Of a stretch of DNA of 64,000 nt, positions 19,626 to 29,459 are shown piece by piece; within the stretch, counting starts at the first letter, position 1, and the number at the start of each line of letters is the position of its first letter. Origin of the DNA: Halomonas campaniensis (GTDB taxonomy: Bacteria > Pseudomonadota > Gammaproteobacteria > Pseudomonadales > Halomonadaceae); NCBI RefSeq assembly GCF_014193375.1, contig NZ_JACHZF010000009.1:62001-126000 (forward strand). The letters are read 5' to 3'. A program made the translations under genes and the position numbers. Under the pieces are notes generated by a model, which made no database searches, was not told where the DNA came from, and saw nothing but the letters and a program-made list of their open reading frames with translations.

Positions 19626-22154
19626 CTAGAAGATCGCCTCGTAGGAGCCGGTGCCCTGGGAGCCACTGCGCTGCTCCACCTCGGTATCGACGCGGCGGGG
19701 CTGGACGCTGGGCAGGTGGTCCGGGTGGAAGATCTCGCTGATGCCGCCGCCCTGGCCGTCGGAGAGCCGGCGGCCGGTGTCCGGATCGACCCGGGCGGTC
19801 ACCAGGTTGGCAGGGGCGTCGGGGCGCGCCTCGGGCCGCCCGTCGAGGGCGTCGCGCATGAAGCCGATCCAGATCGGCAGGGCGGCGTTGGCGCCGTACT
19901 CCGCCGTGGTCTCGTTGTTGTCCTTGCCCACCCAGACGGTGGCGACCAGGTCGCTGTTGTAGCCGGCGAACCAGGCGTCGCGCTGCCCGTTGGTGGTGCC
20001 GGTCTTGCCGACGATGTCCTCGCGGCCCAGCTCCAGGGCGGCGCGGCCGGTGCCGCTCTCGATCACGTCACGCAGCATGTCACGCAGGATGTAGACGGCG
20101 GTCGGGTCGGCGACCCGCGGCGCCACGGGGTGCCGGCGTCCGTCGATCTCCACCTCGGTCTGGCCCTCGCGGCACTCGCGACAGGCCACCGCCGGCAGGG
20201 CCTCCTCCAGCACGTTGGCATCGTCGCCGCGGGTGATCCGCTCGATGAACCAGGGGGCCACCTGGAAGCCGCCGTTGGCCAGCACCGCGTAGGCATTGGT
20301 CATCTCCAGCGGCGTCAGGTCGGCGCTGCCCAGGGCCAGCGACAGGCCGCGGGGAAGGCGGCTCTCGGCGAAGCCGAAGCCCTCCAGGAAGTCGATGGTG
20401 GCATCCAGGCCCACCTGCTGCAGCACCCGGATGGTCACCAGGTTGCGCGAGCGTGCCAGGGCCACGCGCAGGCGGGTCGGGCCGAGAAAGTCGCCGCTGG
20501 AGTTGACCGGGCGCCAGATCTCGCTGCTGCCGTCCTGCAGCACCACGGGGGCGTCGTTGACCACGCTGGCCGCCGTCATCAGGCCGCTGTCCAGCGCGGC
20601 GAGGTAGACGAAGGGCTTGAAGATCGAGCCGGACTGGCGCTGGGCCTGCACGGCCCGGTTGAACTTGCTGGCCTGGAAGCTGAAGCCTCCCTGCAGGGCC
20701 AGGATGGCGCCGGTGTCGGGGTGCATCACCACCAGCGAGCCCTCGGCATCGGGGCGCTGGGCCAGCCGCAGGCTGCCGTCCTCGCGCTCCAGCACACGGA
20801 CCAGGTCGCCGGGGGTGGCGATCTCGGCCGCGGAGCCGGGTTCGGGGCCGCGCGAGCGCGGGCTGCGATAGGCGCGGGCCCAGCTGAGGCCGTCCCAGGC
20901 GAGGGTGTGCAGCTCGCCACCCCGGGTCATGACGCGCATCTCGCGGCCCTCGCTCGCCACCACGATGGCCGGCTGGAGCGGGCCGAAGCCGGGCGTGCGC
21001 TCCAGCACCTGGAGCCAGTTGCTGACGTCGCCGTCGATCCCCTCGACCTCGGTCTGGCTGCGCTCGGCGGCGCGACGGGCGGTCTCGAGCACCTCGGGGG
21101 ACTCGTCCAGCTCCTCCTCCAGGCCGCGACGCTCGGTGCGCTCCTGGGCCTCCACCAGGCTCGGCGGGATGTCGCGCTGCTCGGCCCCGCGCCAGCCGTG
21201 TCGGGTGTCGTAGGCAACCAGGCCATCGGCCAGGGCGCGACGGGCGAAGGGCTGCAGCTCGCTGTCCAGGGTGGTGTGGATGCGATAGCCGCCGGTATAG
21301 GCCTCGTCGCCGAATCGCTCCACGGCGAACTGGCGGGCCATCTCGGCCACGTAGTCGGCATCCACCTCGGTCTGGGCGATGTAGCGGCGGGCGGTGATCG
21401 GCGCCTGTACGGCCTCCTCGTAGGCGGCCTGGTCGATATGGCCCAGCTCCCGCATGCGGTAGAGGATCCAGTTGCGGCGGATCAGCGAGCGCTCCGGGTT
21501 GGCCAGCGGGTTGAAGGCCGAGGGGGCCTTGGGCAGGCCGGCGATCATCGCCTTCTCGGCCAGGGTCAGCTCGGCCAGCGGGCGGTTGTAGTAGATCTCG
21601 GCAGCGGCCGCGATGCCGTAGGCCCGGTTGCCGAGGAAGATCTTGTTGACGTAGAGCTCGAGAATCTCCTCCTTGCTGAGCAGCTGCTCCATCTGCAGGG
21701 CGAGCAGGATCTCGCGGATCTTGCGGGTGAAGGTGCGGTCCAGGGTCAGCAGGTAGTTGCGCGCCACCTGCATGGTGATGGTGGAGCCGCCCGACTGGAT
21801 GTCGCCGCCGCTGGCGACCAGTTCGAGGCCGGCACGGGCCAGGCCACGGGGGTCGACGCCGCGATGCTCGAAGTAGCCGGCGTCCTCGGCGGCCAGCAGG
21901 GCCTGGATGAACTCCTCGGGAATCTCGTCATAGTCCACCGGCATGCGGCGCTCCTCGCCGAACTCGCCGATCAACTTGCCGTCGCGGGTGAACACGCGCA
22001 GCGGTGAGTGCAGTTCGAAATCCTGCAGCTGGCGGACATCGGGCAGGCCGGGGGCGAAGTAGAGGGCGGCACCCACCACCCCCAGCGCCGTGGCCGCCGT
22101 CAACGAGACCAGCAGCCAGGCGATGGAAAAGAGGAGTGTTCTGAGAAACGTCAT
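19626..22154 (-). CDS. mrcA: Penicillin-binding protein 1A (bifunctional peptidoglycan synthase)
   Basis: Class A PBP that polymerises and crosslinks peptidoglycan. The 842 residues start with a membrane anchor (LLFSIAWLLVSLTAATALGVV), then the glycosyltransferase domain (LLAAEDAGYFEHRGVD and the GGSTITMQVARNY motif), an OB-like insertion, and the transpeptidase with active-site SxxK at Ser510-Lys513 (SGSIFKPF) and the KTGTTN motif. The order mrcA divergent from pilM is conserved in pseudomonads. The 256-bp gap to pilM must carry both promoters; I could not place them with confidence. Confidence 0.97.
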   Translation of the reverse strand: MTFLRTLLFSIAWLLVSLTAATALGVVGAALYFAPGLPDVRQLQDFELHSPLRVFTRDGKLIGEFGEERRMPVDYDEIPEEFIQALLAAEDAGYFEHRGVDPRGLARAGLELVASGGDIQSGGSTITMQVARNYLLTLDRTFTRKIREILLALQMEQLLSKEEILELYVNKIFLGNRAYGIAAAAEIYYNRPLAELTLAEKAMIAGLPKAPSAFNPLANPERSLIRRNWILYRMRELGHIDQAAYEEAVQAPITARRYIAQTEVDADYVAEMARQFAVERFGDEAYTGGYRIHTTLDSELQPFARRALADGLVAYDTRHGWRGAEQRDIPPSLVEAQERTERRGLEEELDESPEVLETARRAAERSQTEVEGIDGDVSNWLQVLERTPGFGPLQPAIVVASEGREMRVMTRGGELHTLAWDGLSWARAYRSPRSRGPEPGSAAEIATPGDLVRVLEREDGSLRLAQRPDAEGSLVVMHPDTGAILALQGGFSFQASKFNRAVQAQRQSGSIFKPFVYLAALDSGLMTAASVVNDAPVVLQDGSSEIWRPVNSSGDFLGPTRLRVALARSRNLVTIRVLQQVGLDATIDFLEGFGFAESRLPRGLSLALGSADLTPLEMTNAYAVLANGGFQVAPWFIERITRGDDANVLEEALPAVACRECREGQTEVEIDGRRHPVAPRVADPTAVYILRDMLRDVIESGTGRAALELGREDIVGKTGTTNGQRDAWFAGYNSDLVATVWVGKDNNETTAEYGANAALPIWIGFMRDALDGRPEARPDAPANLVTARVDPDTGRRLSDGQGGGISEIFHPDHLPSVQPRRVDTEVEQRSGSQGTGSYEAIF

Positions 22155-22410
22155 GAAATCGCGGTATCCATGCAGGGAACTGGAGCGGAACGGGGGCGAT
22201 GGAGGTCACGTCCGGTTGCGCCGCCATTATAGGAAGCCCGGCGGGTGGTCACCAGCGTTGACCGTGCAGGTATGAGGATTGCCGTGTGAGATCCAGCAAT
22301 ATCATGTAACCTCTGCTTACAGGGTGGGGATCAACCCCGAGGCTCAGGCTCCTCGGTCGAGGAGGATGGGCGATATAACAAGCGGCAAGCCGCATGGATC
22401 AGGCAGGGGC

Positions 22411-23481
22411 ATGACCGAGATGCGACTCAGGGCATCCAGCAAGGGACTGATCGGTGTCGATATCACCTCGGCCACCGTCAAGCTCGTGGAACTCCGGCGC
22501 GCTGGCGCCAGCTACCAGGTCGAGAGCTACGCCGTCCGGCCGCTGCGCGAGGGCGCCGTGGTCGAGCGGCGCATCCATGACATGGGCGAGGTGGTCGACG
22601 CCATTTCCCGCGCCGTGCAGCAGGCCAAGCCACACTCCAGGCGCGTGGTGGTGGCGGTGCCGGCCAGCGCGGCCATCACCAAGACCCTTACGCTGCCCGC
22701 CTCGCTTACCGACGACGAGATCGAGGCGCGCATTCAACTCGACTCCGACAAGCACATCCCGTTTCCGTTCAACGAGGTCGCCTTCGACTTCCAGCGACTG
22801 GGCCTCAACGCGCGCTATGCCGACCAGCAGGATGTGCTGCTGGTGGCCTGCCGGCAGCAGGACGTCAGCCAGCTGACCGACGCGGTCCTGCAGGCCGGGC
22901 TGTCGCCCGAGGCCGTCGACGTGGAGACCTTCGCCATGGAGCGGGCCTTCACCGAGGTGCGCCATCAGCTGCCGCCGCTCAGCGACGAGCAGGACTGCGT
23001 GGCCCTGGTGGATATCGGGGCCACCATGAACACCTTCCACGTGCTGAGGGAAGGGCGCGTGGTCTACAGCCGCGACACCGTCTTCGGCGGGCGCCAGCTC
23101 ACCGATGAGATCCGCAACCGCTACGGGCTGAGCCTCGACGAGGCGGGCCTGGCCAAGAAGCGCGGCGGGCTGCCCGAGGACTACCAGCGCAGCGTGCTCG
23201 ACCCCTTCCTCGATACCCTGGTGCAGCAGGTGGGACGCTCGCTGCAGCTCTACTATACGGCCGGTCGCAAGCAGGAGGTGCGGCACATGGTGCTGGCCGG
23301 CGGCTCCAGCGTCATCCCCGGCCTGGCAGAGCGCCTGGCCCGGGAGAGCGGCATGGAGGTGTCGATCGCCAACCCCCTGCAGCGCATGAAGGTCAATACC
23401 CGCATCGACGTGCAGACGCTGTCCGGTGACGCGCCGGCCATGCTCACGGCCTGCGGCCTGGCAATGAGGTCCCGCTCATGA
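22411..23481 (+). CDS. pilM: Type IV pilus inner-membrane platform protein PilM
   Basis: Cytoplasmic actin-like ATPase-fold protein that binds the N-terminus of PilN and links the pilus motor to the alignment complex. The 356 residues begin with a phosphate-1-type motif (GLIGVDITSATVKLVELRR) and continue with VVAVPASAAITKTLTLPA, ALVDIGATMNTFHVL (phosphate 2) and MVLAGGSSVIPGLAERL (adenosine motif). The start is uncertain: ATG 22411 fits homology, with upstream in-frame ATGs at 22366 and 22279 lacking conservation. The stop overlaps pilN by 4 bp. Confidence 0.95.
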   Translation: MTEMRLRASSKGLIGVDITSATVKLVELRRAGASYQVESYAVRPLREGAVVERRIHDMGEVVDAISRAVQQAKPHSRRVVVAVPASAAITKTLTLPASLTDDEIEARIQLDSDKHIPFPFNEVAFDFQRLGLNARYADQQDVLLVACRQQDVSQLTDAVLQAGLSPEAVDVETFAMERAFTEVRHQLPPLSDEQDCVALVDIGATMNTFHVLREGRVVYSRDTVFGGRQLTDEIRNRYGLSLDEAGLAKKRGGLPEDYQRSVLDPFLDTLVQQVGRSLQLYYTAGRKQEVRHMVLAGGSSVIPGLAERLARESGMEVSIANPLQRMKVNTRIDVQTLSGDAPAMLTACGLAMRSRS

Positions 23482-24068
23482 CGATCGAGATCAACCTGCT
23501 GCCCTGGCGAGAGGAGCTGCGGGCACGTCGCAGCAAGCGCTTCTACCTGGCCCTGGCCCTGGCCGCCGTGGTCGGCCTGGGCGGCGGCTACGGGATGACC
23601 TGGTACTACGAGCAGGAGCGCGAGGCGCAGCAGCAGCGCAACGCCCATATCCAGGCCCAGAGCCGCCAACTCGATGCGGCGATCCGCGAGATCAGCGAGC
23701 TCGAGGCGATCCGCGAGCAGATGCTCGAGCAGGTCCGGATCTTCACCGAGCTGCAGATGGGGCGGACCCAGACCGTCCACGTGTTCAGCGATCTCACCAC
23801 CAGCTTGGTCGACGGCGTGCACTACACCCAGTTCAGCCGTCAGGGCGACAGCCTGCGCCTGGCCGGACAGGCGGAGGACAACCGCCAGGTCTCCGACCAG
23901 CTGCGGGCGCTGGCCGCGGCGGGGTCGTTCACGGTGCCGGTGCTCTCCGAGGTGGAGGCCGAAGGCGGCGGCGAGCGTCGCCGGTTCAGCCTGAGCATGA
24001 GCCAGCGGCTGCCGGAGAGCGTCGAGGAGAACGCGTCGGGGAGCGAGTCGGCAGGGGAGGGAACATGA
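23478..24068 (+). CDS. pilN: Type IV pilus assembly protein PilN
   Basis: Bitopic inner-membrane protein of the PilMNO platform. The 196 residues show the PilM-binding N-terminal motif INLLPWREE (residues 4-12), one membrane helix (FYLALALAAVVGLGGGYGMTW), a periplasmic coiled coil (EAQQQRNAHIQAQSRQLDAA) and a small alpha/beta domain with FTELQMGRTQTVHVFSDL. It overlaps pilM and pilO by 4 bp each, so expression is coupled. Confidence 0.95.
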   Translation: MTIEINLLPWREELRARRSKRFYLALALAAVVGLGGGYGMTWYYEQEREAQQQRNAHIQAQSRQLDAAIREISELEAIREQMLEQVRIFTELQMGRTQTVHVFSDLTTSLVDGVHYTQFSRQGDSLRLAGQAEDNRQVSDQLRALAAAGSFTVPVLSEVEAEGGGERRRFSLSMSQRLPESVEENASGSESAGEGT

Positions 24069-24688
24069 GTCTCAAGGGAGAGATGCGCCGCCTGCGCGAG
24101 CTGGACTGGCGCGAGCTGGATATCAAGGAGGCGGGCGGCTGGCCCTGGTCACTGCAGCTGTTCAGCTGCCTGCTGGTGCTGGGGCTGACCTTCGCCGGGA
24201 TGCACTGGTACCTGGCTGCCCCGGCCAAGGAGGAGCTGGACCGGGTGCGGGGCCAGGAGGACGGGCTGGTCCGTGACTACCGCAGCAAGGCCGCCCAGGC
24301 CGCCAACCTGGAGGTGATGCGCGAGCAGATGAGCGTGCTGGAGGGTCGCATGGGCGAGCTGCGCGAGATGCTGCCCACCGGTGCCGAGGTGCCGTCGCTG
24401 ATCGACAACATCAGCGAGACCGCCATCGACAACCAGCTCTCCATCGACTTCATCCGGCTGCGCAGCCCGGCGACCCGCGAGCACTATATCGAGCAGCCCT
24501 TCGATATCCAGGTCCAGGGGGACTACCACCGCATTGCCGCCTTCCTGGCCGGGGTGGCCGGGCTGCCACGCATCGTCACCCTGCATGACATGACCCTGTC
24601 GCCCGAGGGCGGCAGCGGCCAGCGGCTGCGTCTGTCGATGCTGGCGCGGACCTACAGCTACCGGCCGAGCGAGGAGGGCGTGCCATGA
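24065..24688 (+). CDS. pilO: Type IV pilus assembly protein PilO
   Basis: Partner of PilN in the inner-membrane alignment complex. The 207 residues have a short cytoplasmic tail (LRELDWRELDIKEAGGWPW), a membrane helix (SLQLFSCLLVLGLTFAGMHWY), a coiled coil (EELDRVRGQEDGLVRDYRSK) and a ferredoxin-like periplasmic domain (PFDIQVQGDYHRIAAFLAGV). Four-bp overlaps with pilN and pilP. The call is secure from order and architecture. Confidence 0.95.
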   Translation: MSLKGEMRRLRELDWRELDIKEAGGWPWSLQLFSCLLVLGLTFAGMHWYLAAPAKEELDRVRGQEDGLVRDYRSKAAQAANLEVMREQMSVLEGRMGELREMLPTGAEVPSLIDNISETAIDNQLSIDFIRLRSPATREHYIEQPFDIQVQGDYHRIAAFLAGVAGLPRIVTLHDMTLSPEGGSGQRLRLSMLARTYSYRPSEEGVP

Positions 24689-25215
24689 TGCCGACACGCA
24701 GGACTCTCGGCATGGCCGGTGCTGCGCTGCTGCTGGGGCTGGCCGGCTGTGCCGATCCGCAGCTGGGGGCGCTGGACCGAGAGCTGGCCTCGATCCGCAG
24801 CAACCCGGGGCCGACGCCCAGCGTCGAGCTCCCCGACATTCCGGAGTACCAGCCGGTGCCCTACGACGAGGCCGACCGGCGCAGCCCGTTCATCGCCCGG
24901 CTGCCCGAGACCGAGCAGCCGCCGCAGGGCTCGGAGGAGCTGGCGCCGGATCTGACCCGCCCGCGTGAGACGCTCGAGGCCTTCGGGCTCGGCCAGCTCG
25001 ACCTGGTGGGGACTCTCACCCACGGCGGACAGCCCTCGGCGCTGGTGCGCTCGCCGGATGGCCAGGTGCACCGGCTGCGGGTCGGCAATCACATGGGAAC
25101 GGATTTCGGCCGCATCGTCAGCATCACCGCGTCGTCGGTGCAGCTGGTCGAGGTGGTGCCCACCGGGCGAGGCGGCTGGATCGAACGCACGACGCAGCTG
25201 ACGCTGGACGACTAG
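24685..25215 (+). CDS. pilP: Type IV pilus lipoprotein PilP
   Basis: Inner-membrane lipoprotein that joins PilNO to the PilQ secretin. The 176 residues have a lipoprotein signal peptide with lipobox LAGC (Cys near residue 24), a flexible linker, and a C-terminal beta-sandwich (GQLDLVGTLTHGGQPSALVRS, then VHRLRVGNHMGTDFGRIV). The tail RGGWIERTTQLTLDD fits the family. pilQ follows after 59 bp, the only real gap in the cluster. Confidence 0.95.
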   Translation: MMPTRRTLGMAGAALLLGLAGCADPQLGALDRELASIRSNPGPTPSVELPDIPEYQPVPYDEADRRSPFIARLPETEQPPQGSEELAPDLTRPRETLEAFGLGQLDLVGTLTHGGQPSALVRSPDGQVHRLRVGNHMGTDFGRIVSITASSVQLVEVVPTGRGGWIERTTQLTLDD

Positions 25216-25274
25216 AAAGCGAATCGCCGTGCCGTCGGCAGGGGCGGCGCGGCGTCAAGCGGGGGAAGGGAACA

Positions 25275-27356
25275 ATGCTACCGATCATGAAGCGTGGAAT
25301 CGCGACACTCTTGCTGCTGGCCGTCTCGTCGGCGGCCCTGGCGGCGTCGAGCCTCGACGAGCTGAGCTTCCGCCAGGGCAGCGGCGGCGAGCTGGAGGTG
25401 GACCTGGGCTTCGATGGCCCGGTGCCGGAGGTGAGGGGCTATCGCATGGATGACCCGGCGCGGCTGACCATCGACCTGATGGAGACCGCCAACCGCCTCG
25501 ACCAGCGGCGCTACGCGCTGGGCATCGGCGGCGTCCAGCAGGTGACCGCCCTGGAGGCCGGCTCGCGCACCCGCCTGGTCTTCGACCTCGAGGGGCCGCT
25601 GCCCTACAACACCCGTGAACAGGGCAACCGCCTGCGCCTGGCCATCGGCGGCGGCGCCGCCGATACCGGAGTGGCTCAGGCCGCCCAGGCCGCCCCGGCG
25701 GCGACCTCCCCGGCAGCGCAGCCGGCCCCGACCCGGGTGGCCAGCAGCGGTCCCAGCGTCGAGAACATCGACTTCCGCCGCGGCGAGGCGGGCGCCGGGC
25801 GGCTGGTGGTCACCTTCGACCGCGCCGGCGTGGATGCCCGGGTGCGCGAGAGCGGCCGCAACCGCATCACCGCCGAGCTGCGCGGCGTGGAACTCCCCGC
25901 CTCCCTGGACCAGGTCTACGACGTCAGCGACTTCGGCACCCCGCTGCGGCGCGTCACCCCGCGGCTGGGTCGAGACGGCGTGACCCTGGACATCGAAGGC
26001 GCCGGCGAGTACGCGATGGTCTCCACCCAGAGCGGTCGCCAGCTGACCATCGAGGCCCAGCCGGTGACCCAGCAGGAGCGCGAGCAGCGGGTCCGCGAAC
26101 AGTTCCCCTACACCGGCGAGCGCATCACCCTCAACTTCCAGGACATCGAGGTGCGCTCGGTGCTGGCGATCATCGCCGACTTCACCGGGCTCAACCTGGT
26201 CGCCAGCGACAGCGTCCAGGGGCGGGTGACCCTCAACCTCGAGGACGTTCCCTGGGACCAGGCGCTGGACCTGGTGCTCAAGAGCCACGGCCTGGCCAGC
26301 CGCCAGGAGGGCAACGTGATCGTGGTGGCGCCCGCCAGCGAGCTGGCCAACATCGAGCGCCAGGAGCTCGAGGCCCGCGAGCAGATGGAGACCCTGGCCC
26401 CGCTGGTCACGGAGTACATCCAGGTGCGCTATGCGCGGGCCTCGGACCTGGCGGCCCTGCTGCGCGGCGGCCAGGGGTTCGGCCTGCTCTCCGATCGCGG
26501 CCGGGTGGCCATCGACCAGCGCACCAACACCCTGCTGATCCAGGACACCGCCGACCAGATCGACGAGATCATGCGCACCCTGGAGCGCCTCGACGTGGCG
26601 GTGCGCCAGGTGCAGATCGAGGCGCGCATCGTCATTGCCAGCGACAGCGCCTCCCGCGAGCTGGGGGTCAACTGGGGGGTCTCCTCGCCGGATCGTCGTG
26701 CCGGCGGGCGCCTGGATCTCGGCGGCGCCTCGGACGGGACCCCCATCTCCGGGCTGGGCGGCCTGGCGGTGGACTTCGGCTCCACCGACCGCGGCGTGGG
26801 CGGCATGACCAGCTTCGCCTTCGGCTACCTCTCCGGCGACGTGCTGCTGGACCTGGAGCTGCGCGCCATGGAGAGCGAGGGCAAGAGCTATACCATCTCC
26901 CAGCCGCGGGTGATCACCGCCAACCAGCGCACCGCGGTGATCAAGCAGGGCCAGGAGCGCGCCTTCCGCGAGGCGGCGGCCAGCGGTGCCTCGGCCGTCG
27001 ACTTCAAGGAGGCGGTGCTGTCGCTGGAGGTGACCCCGCAGATCACCCCGGACAACCGCATCATCATGGACGTGGCCATCACCAACGACACCTTCGGCGA
27101 ATTCAACCCGGGCGAGGAGCCGCCGATCAACAAGAACGAGATCGAGACCCAGGTGCTGGTGGACAACGGCGAGACCGTGGTGCTGGGCGGTATCCTGCAG
27201 ACCGAGGAGCTGCAGAACCTGGTCAAGACCCCCTTCCTGGGTGACCTGCCTGTGCTCGGCCACCTCTTCCGCTATACCCAACAGAGCAACGAGAAGGTAG
27301 AGTTGCTGGTATTCATCACTCCCCGAATACTGGACGACGGCGTGGCCCTTCGCTGA
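25275..27356 (+). CDS. pilQ: Type IV pilus secretin PilQ
   Basis: Outer-membrane secretin channel for the pilus fibre. The 693 residues contain a signal peptide ([17 protein letters not shown]), two AMIN domains that bind peptidoglycan (about residues 28-125 and 160-250) split by an Ala/Pro-rich linker, an STN/N0 domain ([20 protein letters not shown]), an N1/KH domain, and the C-terminal secretin gate with [17 protein letters not shown] and [17 protein letters not shown]. The stop TGA shares a base with the aroK ATG (TGATG). Confidence 0.97.
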   Translation: MLPIMKRGIATLLLLAVSSAALAASSLDELSFRQGSGGELEVDLGFDGPVPEVRGYRMDDPARLTIDLMETANRLDQRRYALGIGGVQQVTALEAGSRTRLVFDLEGPLPYNTREQGNRLRLAIGGGAADTGVAQAAQAAPAATSPAAQPAPTRVASSGPSVENIDFRRGEAGAGRLVVTFDRAGVDARVRESGRNRITAELRGVELPASLDQVYDVSDFGTPLRRVTPRLGRDGVTLDIEGAGEYAMVSTQSGRQLTIEAQPVTQQEREQRVREQFPYTGERITLNFQDIEVRSVLAIIADFTGLNLVASDSVQGRVTLNLEDVPWDQALDLVLKSHGLASRQEGNVIVVAPASELANIERQELEAREQMETLAPLVTEYIQVRYARASDLAALLRGGQGFGLLSDRGRVAIDQRTNTLLIQDTADQIDEIMRTLERLDVAVRQVQIEARIVIASDSASRELGVNWGVSSPDRRAGGRLDLGGASDGTPISGLGGLAVDFGSTDRGVGGMTSFAFGYLSGDVLLDLELRAMESEGKSYTISQPRVITANQRTAVIKQGQERAFREAAASGASAVDFKEAVLSLEVTPQITPDNRIIMDVAITNDTFGEFNPGEEPPINKNEIETQVLVDNGETVVLGGILQTEELQNLVKTPFLGDLPVLGHLFRYTQQSNEKVELLVFITPRILDDGVALR

Positions 27357-27898
27357 TGCAGGCACTACCCAACCTGATACTGATCGGCCCCATGGGGGCC
27401 GGCAAGAGCACCATCGGCCGCCTCCTGGCGGCCGAGCTTTCTCGTGACTTCTTTGATAGCGACCACGAGATCCAGGCGCGCTGCGGCGCCGACATTCCCT
27501 GGATCTTCGACGTCGAGGGCGAGGCGGGCTTCCGCGATCGCGAGACCCAGATGATCGACGAGCTGACCCGCCGCGAGGGCGTGGTGATCGCCACCGGTGG
27601 CGGCGCCGTGCTGCGTGAGGAGAACCGCCGCATGCTGCGCGAGCGCGGCACCGTCATCTACCTCTACACTACCGTCGAGCAGCAGCTCAGGCGCACCGCC
27701 AAGGATCGCAACCGGCCGCTTTTGCAGCGGCCGGACAGGGAGGCGGTGCTGCGCGAGATGTTCGGCGTGCGCGACCCCCTCTATCGGGCCACTGCCGACG
27801 TCACCGTGCGCACCGATCGCCGCGGCCCGCGGGCCGTGGTCAACGATATCGTGCGGCGCGTCACCCGGCTGGTCGACCCCCTGCAATGCAAGGCATGA
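27356..27898 (+). CDS. aroK: Shikimate kinase
   Basis: Phosphorylates shikimate with ATP in aromatic amino acid synthesis. The 180 residues carry Walker [16 protein letters not shown] (residues 9-23), the shikimate-binding Asp and Arg in [16 protein letters not shown] and GFRDRE, and the GGGAVLR motif. The lid holds [11 protein letters not shown]. It is translationally coupled to pilQ. aroB starts just after its stop. Confidence 0.97.
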   Translation: MQALPNLILIGPMGAGKSTIGRLLAAELSRDFFDSDHEIQARCGADIPWIFDVEGEAGFRDRETQMIDELTRREGVVIATGGGAVLREENRRMLRERGTVIYLYTTVEQQLRRTAKDRNRPLLQRPDREAVLREMFGVRDPLYRATADVTVRTDRRGPRAVVNDIVRRVTRLVDPLQCKA

Positions 27899-27903
27899 GG
27901 CCC

Positions 27904-29010
27904 ATGAGCGAGACTCTGACAGACCCGCGCTCCCTCGAGGTGGCGCTGGGCAGCCGCAGCTATCCCATCCATATCGGCCCCGGCCTGCTGGGAGATCCCG
28001 GCCGGCTGACGCCCTACCTGGCCGGTCAGCAGGTGATGATCGTCACCAACGAGACGGTGGCGCCGCTCTACCTCGAGCGCTGCCGGGCCGGCCTGCCGGC
28101 CGGCCTCGAGGTGCGCGAGCTGGTGCTGCCGGACGGCGAGGCCACCAAGAGCCTGGCCAGCGTCGAGCGGATCTGGGATGCCCTGCTCGAGGCCGGCTTC
28201 AATCGCCGCTGTACCCTGATCGCCCTGGGGGGCGGGGTGATCGGCGACATGGTCGGCTTCGCCGCGGCCTGCTACCAGCGCGGCGTGGCCTTCATCCAGG
28301 TGCCCACCACCCTGCTCGCCCAGGTGGACTCCTCGGTGGGCGGCAAGACCGGGGTCAATCACCCGCTGGGCAAGAACATGATCGGGGCCTTCTGGCAGCC
28401 CCGTGCGGTGCTGGTGGATACCGATACGCTGGCCACCCTGCCACCCCGTGAGCTCTCGGCGGGGCTTGCCGAGGTGATCAAGTACGGGCTGATCCGCGAT
28501 GCCGAGTTCCTGGCCTGGCTGGAAGAATCGATGCCCGCCCTACGCGCCCTGGAGACCCCGTCGTTGACCCGCGCCATCGAACGCAGCTGCGCGCTCAAGG
28601 CCGAGATCGTCGCCGAGGACGAAACCGAGCAGGGGGTGCGGGCGCTGCTCAACCTGGGCCACACCTTCGGGCATGCCATCGAGGCCCACCAGGGCTACGG
28701 GATCTGGCTGCACGGCGAGGCGGTGGGCGCCGGGATGCTGATGGCCGCCGAACTCTCCGCCCGGCTGGGCTGGCTGAGTGCCGAGCAGGTGGCGCGCACC
28801 CGGGCGATCATCGAGGCCGCGGCGCTGCCGCTGACTGCCCCGGCCGACATGTCGGCGGAGGACTTCCTGGTTCGCATGCGCCTGGACAAGAAGAACATCA
28901 ACAGCCGTCTGCGCCTGATCCTGCTGCGCGAGCTGGGAGAGGCCTGCGTCCATGACGCCACCCCTCCCGAGCTGCTAGGTGACCTGCTGGCCAGCTTCCC
29001 GCGAGCCTGA
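27904..29010 (+). CDS. aroB: 3-dehydroquinate synthase
   Basis: Converts DAHP to 3-dehydroquinate with transient NAD oxidation, the second shikimate-pathway step. The 368 residues include [15 protein letters not shown], the NAD-binding [19 protein letters not shown], and the zinc ligands within [24 protein letters not shown] and LHGEAV. The ATG at 27904 follows TGAGG; the frame is open to 27886 inside aroK. In pseudomonads a damX-like SPOR gene follows; here only a hairpin and a long leader separate it from gltB. Confidence 0.97.
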   Translation: MSETLTDPRSLEVALGSRSYPIHIGPGLLGDPGRLTPYLAGQQVMIVTNETVAPLYLERCRAGLPAGLEVRELVLPDGEATKSLASVERIWDALLEAGFNRRCTLIALGGGVIGDMVGFAAACYQRGVAFIQVPTTLLAQVDSSVGGKTGVNHPLGKNMIGAFWQPRAVLVDTDTLATLPPRELSAGLAEVIKYGLIRDAEFLAWLEESMPALRALETPSLTRAIERSCALKAEIVAEDETEQGVRALLNLGHTFGHAIEAHQGYGIWLHGEAVGAGMLMAAELSARLGWLSAEQVARTRAIIEAAALPLTAPADMSAEDFLVRMRLDKKNINSRLRLILLRELGEACVHDATPPELLGDLLASFPRA

Positions 29011-29036
29011 CCCTGCCCGCCGCGCTCCCGGCTTCC

Positions 29037-29062
29037 GACGCCCGCACCCTGGTGCGGGCGTC
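29037..29062 (+). terminator. Hairpin terminator behind aroB
   Basis: Perfect 11-bp stem GACGCCCGCAC / GTGCGGGCGTC with a 4-nt loop, 26 bp after the aroB stop. No T-run follows, so termination may be partial. Confidence 0.65.
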
Positions 29063-29459
29063 GTCGTTGGTGGGGATGTGGCACCGGGGGTCTGGCGCGA
29101 GGCCCTCTTGTCCGGGCAATTTGCATGTCCCATGCCGTATCGGCATGGGGTGCTGGCATGTTTATAGACCAAGGTCTAGTACTCGACGGGGTTCGTTGAA
29201 CCACCGTCAATGCGGTGTGCAAGTCGTTGAGTTACGGGCTTTTTTTGCCGCGGAAGATTTTGCAAGTCACGGATTTGACGAGGGTTTTTGTTTCGATGGG
29301 CAGGAGTGGCGTTGCGTGATACCGGGGGGCTGGCTATGCTGGGCGGCCTTTTGTCGCGCAGCCGAGCCGCCCCGTCGGGTGATCCATAAAAATAAGTAAA
29401 CCGACTAAAATAACATGAATCGGCTGCAGAAAAAATACCCCACATTTCGAGGCACGCCC
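29063..29459 (+). promoter_or_regulatory. Long AT-richer leader upstream of gltB with two palindromes
   Basis: This 397-bp gap is visibly lower in GC than its surroundings. It contains a 9-bp hairpin CCCATGCCG-TAT-CGGCATGGG (29129-29149), an operator-like palindrome TAGACC-AA-GGTCTA (29065 offset 100: 29165-29178), and a run of seven T at 29240-29246. No convincing -35/-10 pair or sigma-54 site was found. It probably holds the gltB promoter and control sites; the regulator is unknown. Confidence 0.45.

Noticed and set aside
29101..29459. Sigma-54 promoter for gltB
   Set aside because: TGGCA-like words occur, but none has the required GG-N10-GC arrangement.
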